The notes beneath the pieces are model-generated. The model was not told where the DNA came from. It saw only the letters and a program-made list of their open reading frames with translations, and did no database searches. A program made the position numbers and the translations under genes. Source: Ramazzottius varieornatus (taxonomy: Eukaryota > Tardigrada > Eutardigrada > Parachela > Ramazzottiidae). Taken from it: a DNA stretch of 64,000 nucleotides. This document shows, in pieces, positions 24,901-35,090 of the stretch. Where the stretch lies: NCBI GenBank assembly GCA_001949185.1, contig BDGG01000004.1, forward strand, positions 3,815,777-3,879,776, written 5' to 3'. Within the stretch, counting starts at the first letter, position 1; every line of letters starts with the position of its first letter.

Positions 24901-27585
24901 ATCGCTGTTGGGGAACAGGAGCAGGAATTGGTCGACTCGGTGGCTCCATATCCTCGTCCGGTCTACAAAACAATTACCAACATTATAAAAATCATCGCAG
25001 AGTCGTACGCGGAAAGGAGAGAAAAGGGGAAAAAACAAACATTCATCAAAAACTCGACGGTATAACTTACGGCACGGCCTTGAACGAACCTGCTACAGTT
25101 TAAGGCGGTGCCAGTTTCAATCAAGCCCTCACCTGAAGTTGACTTTTTGGAATTTCAGACGAGCGTTCTCGGCTTTTTCCGGTCCTTGCAGCTCCAAAGG
25201 TCTCTTGGGAGCTTTCAGTTCAGCAGGTTTCAGTCTGTCCGAAACCAGAGATCCAAGCACCCGTCCTCTTCCACGGGGAACCACTGGTGTACCTGACTTC
25301 TTTGGGATCCGCCCGAGCGGTCGCTTCGGAGGATCAGCTTGCTTCTTATCAGCTTTCGCTTCAGGAGGTGTATCGGCTTTCTCCTTCGGCTTTTCTGCGT
25401 GCAGTGCTGGGGATGCCTGTTCGCTGTTGGACTTTGGTTCTTCCGTCTTGATCGATGGAGAATTTGTAAGATGCAGTTCGGTCGGTCTAGGCGGCTTTAA
25501 ACTTTCCACTCGAACAGAAACACCAGACACCTTTGCGGGAACTTCCGTCTTTTGAACCTACGATATCCAGTTTACATATCACATGCTACCTCGCGACAAC
25601 CAGCGTCAAGAATTTCATTTTAGAAAAATGGTGAAGATATCGTTCTGTAAATGGGTGTTTTACGGCGAAACTTCCGTCGCGAAATTTTCAGAAAGAAAAA
25701 GGACAAATCTACAATAATGTTAAAAAACAACTTTCGAACTAGGTTAGGAAACAATTGGAAACTGAGCAAACTAAACAATAGTCATACAAGACTGTTATCC
25801 CAAGTGACGCACCGCTCCAGCCAATAAAACTGAAACGTGCGCCATTCGAGATATCGATCTTGTATGTTTAGTTTGCCCGGCTGCCCGTTTTGTTTCCCAG
25901 CTTCTGCTTTTTCGTAATACTTTTCAGCTCAAAGTCTTCTAACAAAATTTTGTTTACTGAAGAGTCCTGATAGCGCGATCGGAATACCCAAGCCTGAGAA
26001 AAAAACATTCGAAGTTTCAGAGAATGAACTTACCACTGAAGTGAAGGCTTTGGACTTCTTCTTGGGCTTCTGGATAGGTGGTGGTCCAGGGGACGGAATG
26101 TTCTTGATGCTGTCGAGTACAGGTAGATCTTGGGGAGACAAGTCCGTTTCCATAGGTGGCGCAACCGGCGAAGGAACTCTCAAGGTCTCCGAAGGCAACC
26201 TCAACATTCCGCCACCAACCTGAAACCAAAGCCAGTTCAGGAAACCATAAGCATCTTGCTGAACCCAGAGCGAAGAAAGGATAGATAGATAGATACCTGG
26301 TTCACAACAGGAGCTCGGGAAGCAGGGAGCGCCGGTGGAACACCCTCAGGTGGGGAAGTGGCCACGATGGGCCAGTTCTCATCGATCGAATGGATAGCCC
26401 TGTCCAACTGAGCTAAGTAACCATCTTCGAAGAGACCTGTCCATGTGTGACGCAACTTGAAGATTGACTTTCTCTGCACCTCATCGGACTAAAACCAAAT
26501 CAACCCACGATTACCTTCCTGAACTAAGGCCTCAGGAAAAGGGGATGTTCTAACCTGGCTGAAGATGTGCGAGACGATCGCGATGAGACGGGGACGAAAT
26601 AACGGTTTGAAGTCGCCTTGGGTTACATTCTTCATAATGGAATCAATCAGGTACAAAGAGGGCAGCTTATATTTCGGAATCACCTGGAGAAAAACCAAAA
26701 TATTCATCTTGAGATCTGAGACTGTTAATTTTTGTACTTCGAAAGTATTCAGAAAATCTCGCTTATTTCACCAGCTGTTGGTTCCGACGGGGAAAACCAA
26801 AGGAATTTCTGTACTCTAACAGGATTCTGAATCTTCCACTGCCCTGAAGCGTAGTTCTTTCTACGCGGTGGAAATTCAGCGCAAGGGACGCATCAAGAAG
26901 CCCTAATCAGACCAATGAACGTCAGTCGTTATTGTTGCGTTCAAGAAACCTGTAGGTAACCTGCGCAAGACTTGATCTTTGTATTCAAATGCACATAGGT
27001 TGCCCGAAGGTGATACTTGATGGCTTAACCAAAGCCAAAGGTACACGGAGCTGATGGAACCGCCCTGCTTGTCAAGCCTCTATCATCTGACAAACACGGT
27101 TGTTACGTCGTCAGCATTGGCGTTCAACGGAACTATCGGTGTTACTTTTCGTCATTTTTTTCCACTCGAACGACCAAATATGCTGACCCGAGGTGCTGAC
27201 ATGGTTTTTGTACCTCTGTGCGTAACATTCTACCAACGACATCGGGAACATTCCTGGTGATACTGTTGTCGCTATAGCCAATATTCAAATTTACAACACC
27301 AAACAAATCACGTTTGAAAACATTCAAAAATTCACCATTGACCAAAAGCACTTCATTCAAGTTCGAACACGAGATAAAAACCTGTAAAATGTGATCCTCG
27401 ATGACGCGAACAACCGCTGATCCTTGCTGGAAGCTTTCTTCGGCCAGCATCGTCAGCATGTTGATGTGGGGCTTGCTGTTGGCTTTGAGATCGGTCAGAC
27501 TCTCCCGATAACTGATCAGCTCCTCAGGTTCCATCCTGTTGGCGCTGTGGGATCCAGACAAGTGATTCCTAGACACTGTCATCAT
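21918..27585 (-). CDS. PCF11: PCF11, pre-mRNA cleavage and termination factor (CF II)
   Basis: Nuclear protein that binds the RNA polymerase II CTD and couples 3'-end cleavage to termination. The chosen start (MMTVSRN, 27585) precedes the CTD-interacting domain: YRESLTDLKANSKPHINMLT, then across introns IPKYKLPSLYLIDSIMKNVT and RKSIFKLRHTWTGLFED, ending DENWPIV. An in-frame ATG at 27711 would add 42 residues. Long Pro/Lys/Glu-rich low-complexity exons follow (about 25130-26480), then an R/P-rich exon (24008-24973) that ends in the PCF11-type FGGP repeats (GNKFHSIKFGGP, GQYHRVRLGGPPPQV). C-terminal exons carry SLYLPFLMKLRL, a DW..EEFLEER block, and a zinc-binding pair CEIC (about 22640) and HKDC (about 22255), the equivalent of the second zinc finger. 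The first zinc finger seems to have lost its cysteines. The protein ends in an acidic tail at 21918. Confidence 0.92.
25762..25880. repeat. MITE-like palindromic repeat, copy 3
   Basis: Arms GAGCAAACTAAACA...CATACAAGA and TCTTGTATGTTTAGTTTGCCC. The inner stem is GTGACGCACC against ACGTGCGCCAT, with loop CCAGCCAATAAAACTGAAA. It lies in a PCF11 intron. Confidence 0.85.
26281..26297. repeat. short GATA tract
   Basis: Four GATA/TAGA units in a PCF11 intron just beside an exon border. No function implied. Confidence 0.8.
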
Positions 27586-28513
27586 GTCCAAAAGATCCAC
27601 GTAACCACCATCAGCCGAAGGCTCGAGCTCTAACGGGCGTGAGGATGTTCGTCCAAGCAAACCAATCAATCGGAGTCTACAGCGATAATCATTCATATCT
27701 CTGTTAGCCAATCTTCGTTGTACAATTCGCGCGACACCGTCTCAAAACCACTCTCAAGGGACAGATCAGTGTCTACTCACCTTCAAGATGTCCGAGATGT
27801 TCCAAGAAAGGAGAATCTGTCACCGAAACAAGGGAGAAAAGTTTCAAAAATGGCAGGTAAGAAAAGTCCGCAGGTGCTGATGAAAATGAAGACTGATTCA
27901 TGGAAACCTGCTTTCTCCGCGCTTATCGCAATTCGCCTGAAACGGATCACGTTGTTGAGTGGCCCCAGCCAGGCTATCAACACTGACACAGGCGTGGTTC
28001 AGATGAATCGACCAATCAAAAGTAAGCTTAGTCAAATGAGAGGGCTCAGTGACTCACTACCATAGGCTGGTGAACTTACACTGCCAGATGGCAGCAGTCC
28101 AAGCTCAAGTACCTATAGCCGAAAGTCCTCGAATCGGATCTCAATTCTCAAGTTCTCAAAGACTCCTCCTGAAACGTATACGCCAGATGCGGTTCGCTTC
28201 CCGGCAACTAGTCTATTCAAGCACTTCAGGGGCAATTCCTTCAGCAGCATTACTTATCCTGTAAAAGCCACTCAGTCTTGTTAGTTCAAAGTTTGAATCA
28301 ATGTAGCGGTTATGAGCAATGTATTGTCTATTCCGCGTAACTTCCGTAGTACTTTGCTTATTCCGCGAAACCATCAAACCACCTATCGCGAAGTCCCCAG
28401 AGCGCAAACCAGAGTACTTTGTATGCTATCACAGGAACACATGACGCTAACAGCATTCAGAACGGAAGAAGAAGCAAACGGCAAAAGTCCTGCAAATAAA
28501 GAAGGGTATTATG
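27586..28513. other. interval between PHKB end and PCF11 start
   Basis: Holds the PCF11 promoter and 5' UTR and the PHKB 3' UTR. Open frames on the + strand (for example 27718-28065) have no recognisable domain and are not supported. Confidence 0.4.
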
Positions 28514-31500
28514 CTAAGAAATTGTGCAAGCAGGTTCATCGCCCGCCGCCCCAGAATAACTGATACTGGGAGCCACTGAAATTTCCACGTCCTGATGCAG
28601 CAGAAGGTCCACAACAGCTCCGGCAAGATACGTTCCCGTCACTAAAGAAGGCTGCTCGTAGAACAGCCGCATGTCATGGTAGTGACCTTTCTTGCCCGGA
28701 TACGCAATGACAGACATTCTCCTTCCCTTGATGGGCGAAGGGGGCGGAGCGTTGGTAGGAGGCTCCTTCTCTTTCTTCAGGTGATCCTTCAGAAATCTTT
28801 CATATGCTGACTGGATGAAACTGTCCGTGTCCAGCACTAGGGAGAAGTACAGTTCCGGGTTGCGTTCCAGAATTATGTTGGCCACGATGATGAGTTCGAC
28901 AACCATTTGCCGGTACTCTGGATGCTGGATACGATCCAGACATTCGTCCACTTTCAACGCAAAGTTCAGCTCGTACAGCGTCATCTCAGAAATGATCGGG
29001 TTCTGTGGTATGATCTGGTCAGCGATCTTGATTCCATGCACACAACGATGTAACGTGTTCCAGAAACTATCATAGAACTTTCCTGGAACTCTGTTTAGGC
29101 AGCCATCAATCTGACGGCGCTGCAATGGTGTCAAGGCTTTCTGTGCTGTGTCTGTCAGAGTCTCGTCCTGTTTATTGAGTGGTGGAAGTGTTAGTACTTC
29201 CAGAAGCAGACTCTGTATTTCCGAAGGAGGAAACGAGTAGAGCAGTTCATCACAAGTCTTCTCCTCCAGCTCTTGAGTGTACTTGACATACAGCGTTAAA
29301 GCACGAGTAATCCAGCCTATCCTCACTCTCAACATCCCATCGAAAATCTGCGGAACTCTCTCGACGAAGGTACCGCAGATCAAGAGCATTTCTTGCTGTA
29401 GCACAGCAGAAGCTGGATGAAGGCAGGTCGAATACACCAACTGCTTCACCTGAAACGAGGAGAATTTCGAACACTGACCGGAAGTCGATTATATCGAACC
29501 TACTATCACACATCAAAATATCCCTACGAATGAACAAGTAGAAAATCGAAAGTCTCACCTGCGAAGGGAGGACCGGTTTGTCTATCACAGCTTCTTCCAC
29601 TCCAACGACACCAATCCGCACTTGTTTCCCACGTACCAAGATACTAGTGATACTAGGCGCCAGACTGGCCACCATCTTCTGCAGCAAGCCAGAGCAGAAG
29701 CGCACAGTGTCCCACTGGGACATGGTGGCACCCAGTCTAATGACGCTCTCCATTCGTTGCGCCACCGTCGTGTGGTTCACAGAGTCCACAACAAAGTTTT
29801 CACCGTGCCTCTTGAGCAACAACGCAAGCAGTTGACTCTGACCACGAACCGACTCTGTGTTCCTCAGCGCATCGAGGATATCATGGACATCCCTGTGTTG
29901 AAACTCTTCTTCATAGTTCCGCTCGTCATCCTGTCCTTTACTCACGATTCGCGAGACGTCCATCAGGCTCCGGAAGTTCGGTGTGCTGTCGGTGATTTCT
30001 TGGAACGACGTTTTGCTGATGTCTGGCAAGTCGACCACGAAGTCCAGATGTTCCACGCAGGAGGAGGAGAGGAAGTTCTGCAGGAAGCCCGTTCGAACAC
30101 GCACACCCGCGCATTCACCGAGACGAAGACTGGCTAGCAGCTTCAGCATTTCCGACGCTTGTTGCCCTCGCACCATCTCTTCGCGAATAAGAAACAGCAG
30201 CGTAGGTCTACCATGCAACTTCCATCGGCTTGCGACAAAAGCGATACCGTTGCGGATGTCGTCCATCAGAACTAACTGATCGTAAGACAGGTAGAAGTCG
30301 GTCTGCTCGAAGTAAAGCGGATAGCAGATAGCAGTTCCGCCTCCTACACGGTATATTTTCGACTAAAACAAAGCAGCGCGCGTGAATAATAGTTTAGAAA
30401 ATTACCACCGCCACGACGTTACGATTTTGACTGTTTGTAGCTTTCACTGCGAAATATGATTTTCCAGAAAGGTCTTCTGCTCTACGTTTTATCGTTATCT
30501 CCTATCAGTGTTTTCTTCATAACCTGTTTTCGTTGTGTTTTACGTACTGTGGTGAGAGAGCCGAAAGGCCGCTTCGGTCTACCACTAAGGCCCAACTGGT
30601 CGTCCTGTCCCAGCCTGCCGTGGACCTCCGCCAAGTTATGCGGCGACCATATCTGGATAGGTTCAATCTGATGTGGTGTCTGCGTCTGGACTCCGTAGGT
30701 CGCCAGCAGCGCTTGCAGTCTCATCGATTCGGAGATCAACGTGATCTGAACCGCCAAGTCAGACGGTATGGCACTGGAGAACGAGCTGTAGCGGGACTTC
30801 TTCAGTGGTCGCAGAGCCGCCGGCTGGTATCTGCGCAATGGATCCAGTTCGTTGGGTTGAATGAGACCTTCGACCAGCAACTGCGAGATGATGAATAGAC
30901 CTTGGCCCCAGAGGAAGATCTCGCCTTCTCCATCGGGATCTTCTCCAGACGCCAGGCGCTCTTGACTACCAGGTTCCTGTACTTCACCCTCGATCAGGTC
31001 TTCTGGTACGTAGTAGTACCGTGGTATGATGACGTCTCCTTCGAAGCTTTCTCGAAGGAGTGGTTCTAGGAGCTTTTGAAAGTTCTGGACTTGCACGCTA
31101 TCGCCATGAAAAGCCTACAATGAAAGTGAACGCTACAGTTTCTAACGACACGTGTGTGCGTATTAGCGTATGGATTGATCCGTTTAGCCAAGATGAATCT
31201 TGGTTTAGCTTACGCCGTCGATGATCAGATACACGAAGAAGATTGGCCATTCACTTTCGATGGATTCGTAGTTCTTCAGCTCCGAAGCTGAATAGTATCT
31301 CCGGCCTTTCCCCTCGATTGCTGTACCGTATCCATCTCGCAAAAATCGCTTGAAGCCATACTTACCTGTAATTCAGACCCATTATTACTAGCAAATATTT
31401 CCAGCACAAGGAAGGGATAATTGGGTCACTCACCCAAGAGCTTTCTTTGCATCTTGTCCATGGTATGCTTGAAGACAACTGCCTTATGTACGGCGAAACA

Positions 31501-32789
31501 GGGGTAACTCAGGGTTGGTATCAATCCGGCGTCGGTATTCTACAACGAAACATGGTTAATCCAGCCGAGGCGGTGTTCTTCATGGCTGAGGCGGTAGGCA
31601 CTAAAAGTAAACATTTTACTTTGGAGGTCGATTCACGAGGAAGCATAGTTTCCAGTGTGGTGCGGTTCCGATTGTGAGCATCGACATCAACGTAGATGAC
31701 AGACCATGAGGCACCGTACTCGCCAAAGAGGTTGAAGCCGTTGATACTCTCCAAAGCAACCTTGGCCATCCCGATAGAGCTGAAAACACACACAGATGAA
31801 AACTTTACATCGTGGCCGGAAGATCCAGCAATGCGACCAACCTAGCATGTAGCTCGGGATTTCCGGTATTGTACTTGTCACCACGTTCCCAAATGCCAAA
31901 GTCCTATGGAACAAAAGAAACGAGTAGTTTCTACCATGGGCGTCGACAGAATTTCAGCAAATTGTCTTTACCGGAGTACGGTATGCGCGTTCGAGATAGA
32001 AGACCAGGTTCTGCACAAAGTGGACTTCCTCCATAGTGAAGATTAGCTTCAGACCAGATTCGATCATTTGACATAGGAACAGTATGTAGAGCGACACCAC
32101 ATCCAGCTGCAGATGTGGGTACGTGACATCGTCGACCGGGGAACCGTCAAGAACGTTCACCCGAGATGGCAAGGCGTATTCGGGAAGCTGGCGAGACTTG
32201 AACTTCTCCAGTAAATCGGCCTGGCTCATCCAGCTGTACAGGATTCCCCGCATGCATTTCGCCGCACACTGACCAAGCTCGTACTCCCTTCCGGTATCAT
32301 CGTCGATTCGCTTATAAGCCACCGACAACGCCCAGACCGCCGCATTGGCGTAGATCATATCGCGGATATGTCCGTCTTTTCCGGCTGCGTTGTCCGTCAG
32401 GTAAAGTCCCAGTGATTCGTCTTGAAATCGCAGAACTTGATGCTTGACTGCGAAACACAGCACAAAGACGGTGACAAAGTCAACCACGTGCAACAAAAGT
32501 TACCTGAACAGCCATTAGCAGAATCATCGCGCTTACTCATTGCGTAGTAGAAGTTTAGCCGAGTGAGAGCATGATGATACTCCGCTTTGATATTCGTGGC
32601 AATCCCAGTCTTTAGATCTATAGTGGTTCCGGGTGTGCTGGATGCCTGTCGGAGCAATTCGAGGCGCGACGCTTGTCCCAGCTCTTGAGACAACTCTTCC
32701 CTCGTCTTCTCGCTGGTCAACATGAACGAGCCGGACTGCGCTCGAGGACGGATTGGAGGAGGATTCCGGGGATCGAGAAGAAGAGCCAT
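28514..32789 (-). CDS. PHKB: phosphorylase b kinase regulatory subunit beta
   Basis: Regulatory beta chain of the hexadecameric kinase that activates glycogen phosphorylase. Exon 1 begins [15 protein letters not shown] at 32789 and contains a Ser/Thr-rich leader and [15 protein letters not shown]. The next exons carry the glucoamylase-like domain: [55 protein letters not shown] and LPRESTSK. Later exons have [17 protein letters not shown] and [10 protein letters not shown], then [16 protein letters not shown] (start at about 30266) and [20 protein letters not shown]. The C-terminal exon has [40 protein letters not shown], an RRMS site that looks like a PKA target, and ends CTIS, a CaaX box. 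YGVQTQTP and DLDAHNRNR-type blocks fit beta rather than alpha. The N-terminal exon lies just 66 bp downstream of NAA38. Confidence 0.93.
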
Positions 32790-32855
32790 GTTGCTGGAGT
32801 AAGTGGTAAGGCAGTAAGAACGATGACGAAACGCTCACCCTGAAGTGACCGGGCG
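32790..32855 (-). promoter_or_regulatory. 66-bp spacer between NAA38 stop and PHKB start
   Basis: On the minus strand the spacer ends in a pyrimidine-rich run and CTTACTCCAG followed by CAAC and the PHKB ATG, which looks like a 3' splice site right before the start codon. It is too short for an ordinary promoter plus 3' UTR, so PHKB may use a promoter inside or above NAA38, or the pair may be read as one transcript. Confidence 0.4.
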
Positions 32856-33227
32856 TCAATAGGTCGGAGTCTGAACCTCTTTCGTATCAACAAACAGCGC
32901 CTTTAGATTCTTGATGTTGACCATAACCAGTCCAACGAAGCGTGGTTCTTTCTTCCGTGATGTGAATTCCGCGTCGTTTTCGTATTCGCGAGCGCCTCCA
33001 AGGACAATGTTGGCGTCTTTGTCGGTGCAGAAGAATGTGCCAATTACAACGCGGTCGTCTTTAAGAATAAGCTTGAATTCTTTGTTAAACAGCTTCTGTA
33101 TCTCGGTTCTTCCAGGACTAGTAGCTGCAGAGAAGTTGAATGGTGAGGTGGATGCAGGCTCTTTCTGTTTGTGGTCGATCCTCCGTGTCTCGTCCACTTC
33201 TGCATCAACTTCTGGTGGTGATTCCAT
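32856..33227 (-). CDS. NAA38: NAA38 (LSMD1), LSm-like auxiliary subunit of NatC
   Basis: Small Sm-fold subunit of the NatC N-terminal acetyltransferase complex (NAA30/NAA35/NAA38). It is a single-exon ORF; I chose the ATG at 33227 (MESPPEVDAEVD, 123 aa) over the upstream in-frame ATG at 33332, because the extra 35 residues are Cys/Trp-rich and unlike the family. After an acidic, Pro/Ser-rich leader comes the Sm1 motif (LFNKEFKLILKDDRVVIGTF, then FCTDKDANIVLGGAREYE) and the Sm2 motif (EPRFVGLVMVNIKNLKALFV), ending in PTY. Human NAA38 has CTDRDCNVILG at the matching place. The length is normal. PHKB starts 66 bp downstream on the same strand. Confidence 0.92.
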   Translation of the reverse strand: MESPPEVDAEVDETRRIDHKQKEPASTSPFNFSAATSPGRTEIQKLFNKEFKLILKDDRVVIGTFFCTDKDANIVLGGAREYENDAEFTSRKKEPRFVGLVMVNIKNLKALFVDTKEVQTPTY

Positions 33228-33332
33228 AGGCCAAGTGCAGGAGCAGCATATCCAAGTTGCGATGCCAGTCCAACTACGTAGAGCGGTCAAGGTTTCCGCA
33301 GATGTACATGAGAATGGAACTGCAGTGAACAA

Positions 33333-33386
33333 TACACACGTACCTTTACAGACACACGTACCTTTACAGACACACGTACCTTTACC
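33333..33386. repeat. 18-bp tandem repeat upstream of NAA38
   Basis: Three copies of ACACACGTACCTTTACAG, the last one incomplete. On the minus (NAA38) strand each unit contains AAAGGTACGTGTG, a good match to a 5' splice donor, so a donor may have been multiplied in the 5' UTR. No acceptor at a plausible intron distance was confirmed. Confidence 0.85.
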
Positions 33387-34185
33387 TTAGATCAGTTAGA
33401 TTCTCTGATCAGTCTGATCGCAGCTTGACCGATCGCAGGCAAGTGGAGAAATTTTCACCCTGACTGTGGAAACATCAATCAAACTAATTTTAAAATCAAT
33501 CGCACACTGTACTGCCGGATCTTTTTCGGCACTCTGGAAATTGGACTGAATCAATTGATGCCTTTTCAATGGACAATGGTCCAACCCCCACTGGCACAGG
33601 TGAGAAAACACTACCTCCTTATCTACCCGTACGAGTACCGACGGCTAACCTTTTCCTCTAGATCCCCACTTTCGAAGGATCGTCTGAAAATCTGCGTATC
33701 TTTTCCAAGTTCATACCATATGGCCATATCGAGTAGGAGTAGTGTACATCGGTGATCTCCGGATGGACGGGATGGCCTGTCATCGGGCTGTGCCATTGAT
33801 GAACATACTGCAATTGGTGAGTGTTGGCCTCTGATTCTTACTCGAGTTCTCTTCGAAAACTGATCTGTCTAGTATCGAAATTGTCGGAATTTCTAGATGG
33901 CGATGGAGCGTGCAATGCAGATGATTCTTATGAGTGGCTGGTGGCACGAAGCTCCCCGATGAGCATCGTTCTTTGCTGATGCACAGTGCGGCTGGAAAAT
34001 GGACGTCTAAAGCTTTTCCCACGGTGCTGGCGACTGAAACTTGGTTCCAACCCATCTAAGTGAAGGATTCAGAGTTTGTCAAGGCTGATAATGCGGGCAA
34101 CATGTTACTCATGAATTTCGTTCATGGAGAGGACGTGAAAATGGCGCTGCGAGAGAAACAATGGCAGGTAAACGGGATTGGCACA

Positions 34186-34470
34186 TTAAGGGTGGGAACG
34201 ATTGTTTTCAGTCTTCGGAATGTGCAAAATCGTGAGAACAAGCTCTTTGCTTCCCTGGCAGTTCTGGCGTAGAGTTGCGTTTGCCTGTTCTCGTGGTACC
34301 GAGGTGGTTTCTACACTCGTTTGATGAAAGAACGGGACCAGTCTGCAGTGTAACAAGCGCGCAAATGGAGCATCGTCCACCGAGACCTTCAGCTGGAAAT
34401 CCCCTCTCACTTCGACATACATTTTCGAGCTCGCCTGCGAAGGTACTGTGACGATTTCAATGTTGAGCAT
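34186..34470 (-). CDS. possible exon or gene fragment, unassigned
   Basis: A 94-codon frame that includes SSKMYVEVRGDFQLKVSVDD, RLLHCRLVPFF and NCQGSKELVLTILHI. A possible splice acceptor (ACCTTCGCAG) precedes the ASSKMYV part. The alternation of beta-type hydrophobic residues is reminiscent of a p53-like immunoglobulin-fold DNA-binding domain, but the zinc-ligand cysteines and about 50 residues between the two blocks would be missing. The opposite strand is open as well. It may be a degenerate copy, an exon of an unseen gene or chance. Confidence 0.2.
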   Translation of the reverse strand: MLNIEIVTVPSQASSKMYVEVRGDFQLKVSVDDAPFARLLHCRLVPFFHQTSVETTSVPREQANATLRQNCQGSKELVLTILHIPKTENNRSHP

Positions 34471-34904
34471 TGGAACTGCAGCACAACGGAAGCAAATTCA
34501 GACAATGCTACGATTGTCAAAAGCGCTCGAACGGCGTACGTTCATCTTGCTTGTTGTTAACTTCAGGGTGTGTAATGCATGGGACGGAAGGCGGAAGCCT
34601 CTCTGGGATCAGGAAGTCAATCGGTGCCTTTACTTGACATCTTCATCGAAGCAGTGCCATACGAACGACCACAGAAGCCTTCCCGTAGAGAATACGTGTG
34701 AAAAGAGCAGACGGATGGCTTTACGAAAATCAGTGGTTGTACGACATAACAGTTTGTTCCTTGATCTGAGAAACCAGCTTGCAGGGAACTCTGGAAGAAC
34801 AGCTTTTTACATTCCAGCGAGCGATAGAACGTAAACGACTCCTGTGGTTTTACCCTGCTGAACAGGCCGAATGGTTGAAGTACTGGTGAGACAGAGTACG
34901 TTAT

Positions 34905-35090
34905 CTACAAGAGATCCGCCAACCTCTGGACTTTGACGACGTTCGTCTGGTGGGCGTCGATTGCTGGGAACCGACTGGAGTTTTCTTGGATGGGAAGCAA
35001 CCGACCTGGGGAGAATGCTTCTTCTTTGATTTGTAGATCGCCCATAGTGAACTGATGAGCTCCTCCTCCTCCGTATAGCATGTCCGACAT
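34905..35090 (-). CDS. possible first exon, unassigned
   Basis: The frame from ATG at 35090 reads MSDMLYGGGGAHQF, then MGDLQIKEEAFSPGRLLPI and a Gln/Asn/His-rich stretch, a composition like a transcription-factor N-terminus (IKEE resembles a sumoylation site). A possible donor (CCAGAG/gttggc) falls near 34927. It may belong with the fragment at 34186-34470 on the same strand. Not recognised. Confidence 0.2.
   Translation of the reverse strand: MSDMLYGGGGAHQFTMGDLQIKEEAFSPGRLLPIQENSSRFPAIDAHQTNVVKVQRLADLL

Noticed and set aside
29622-30137. 171-codon + strand ORF
   Set aside because: Shadow of PHKB exons on the minus strand.
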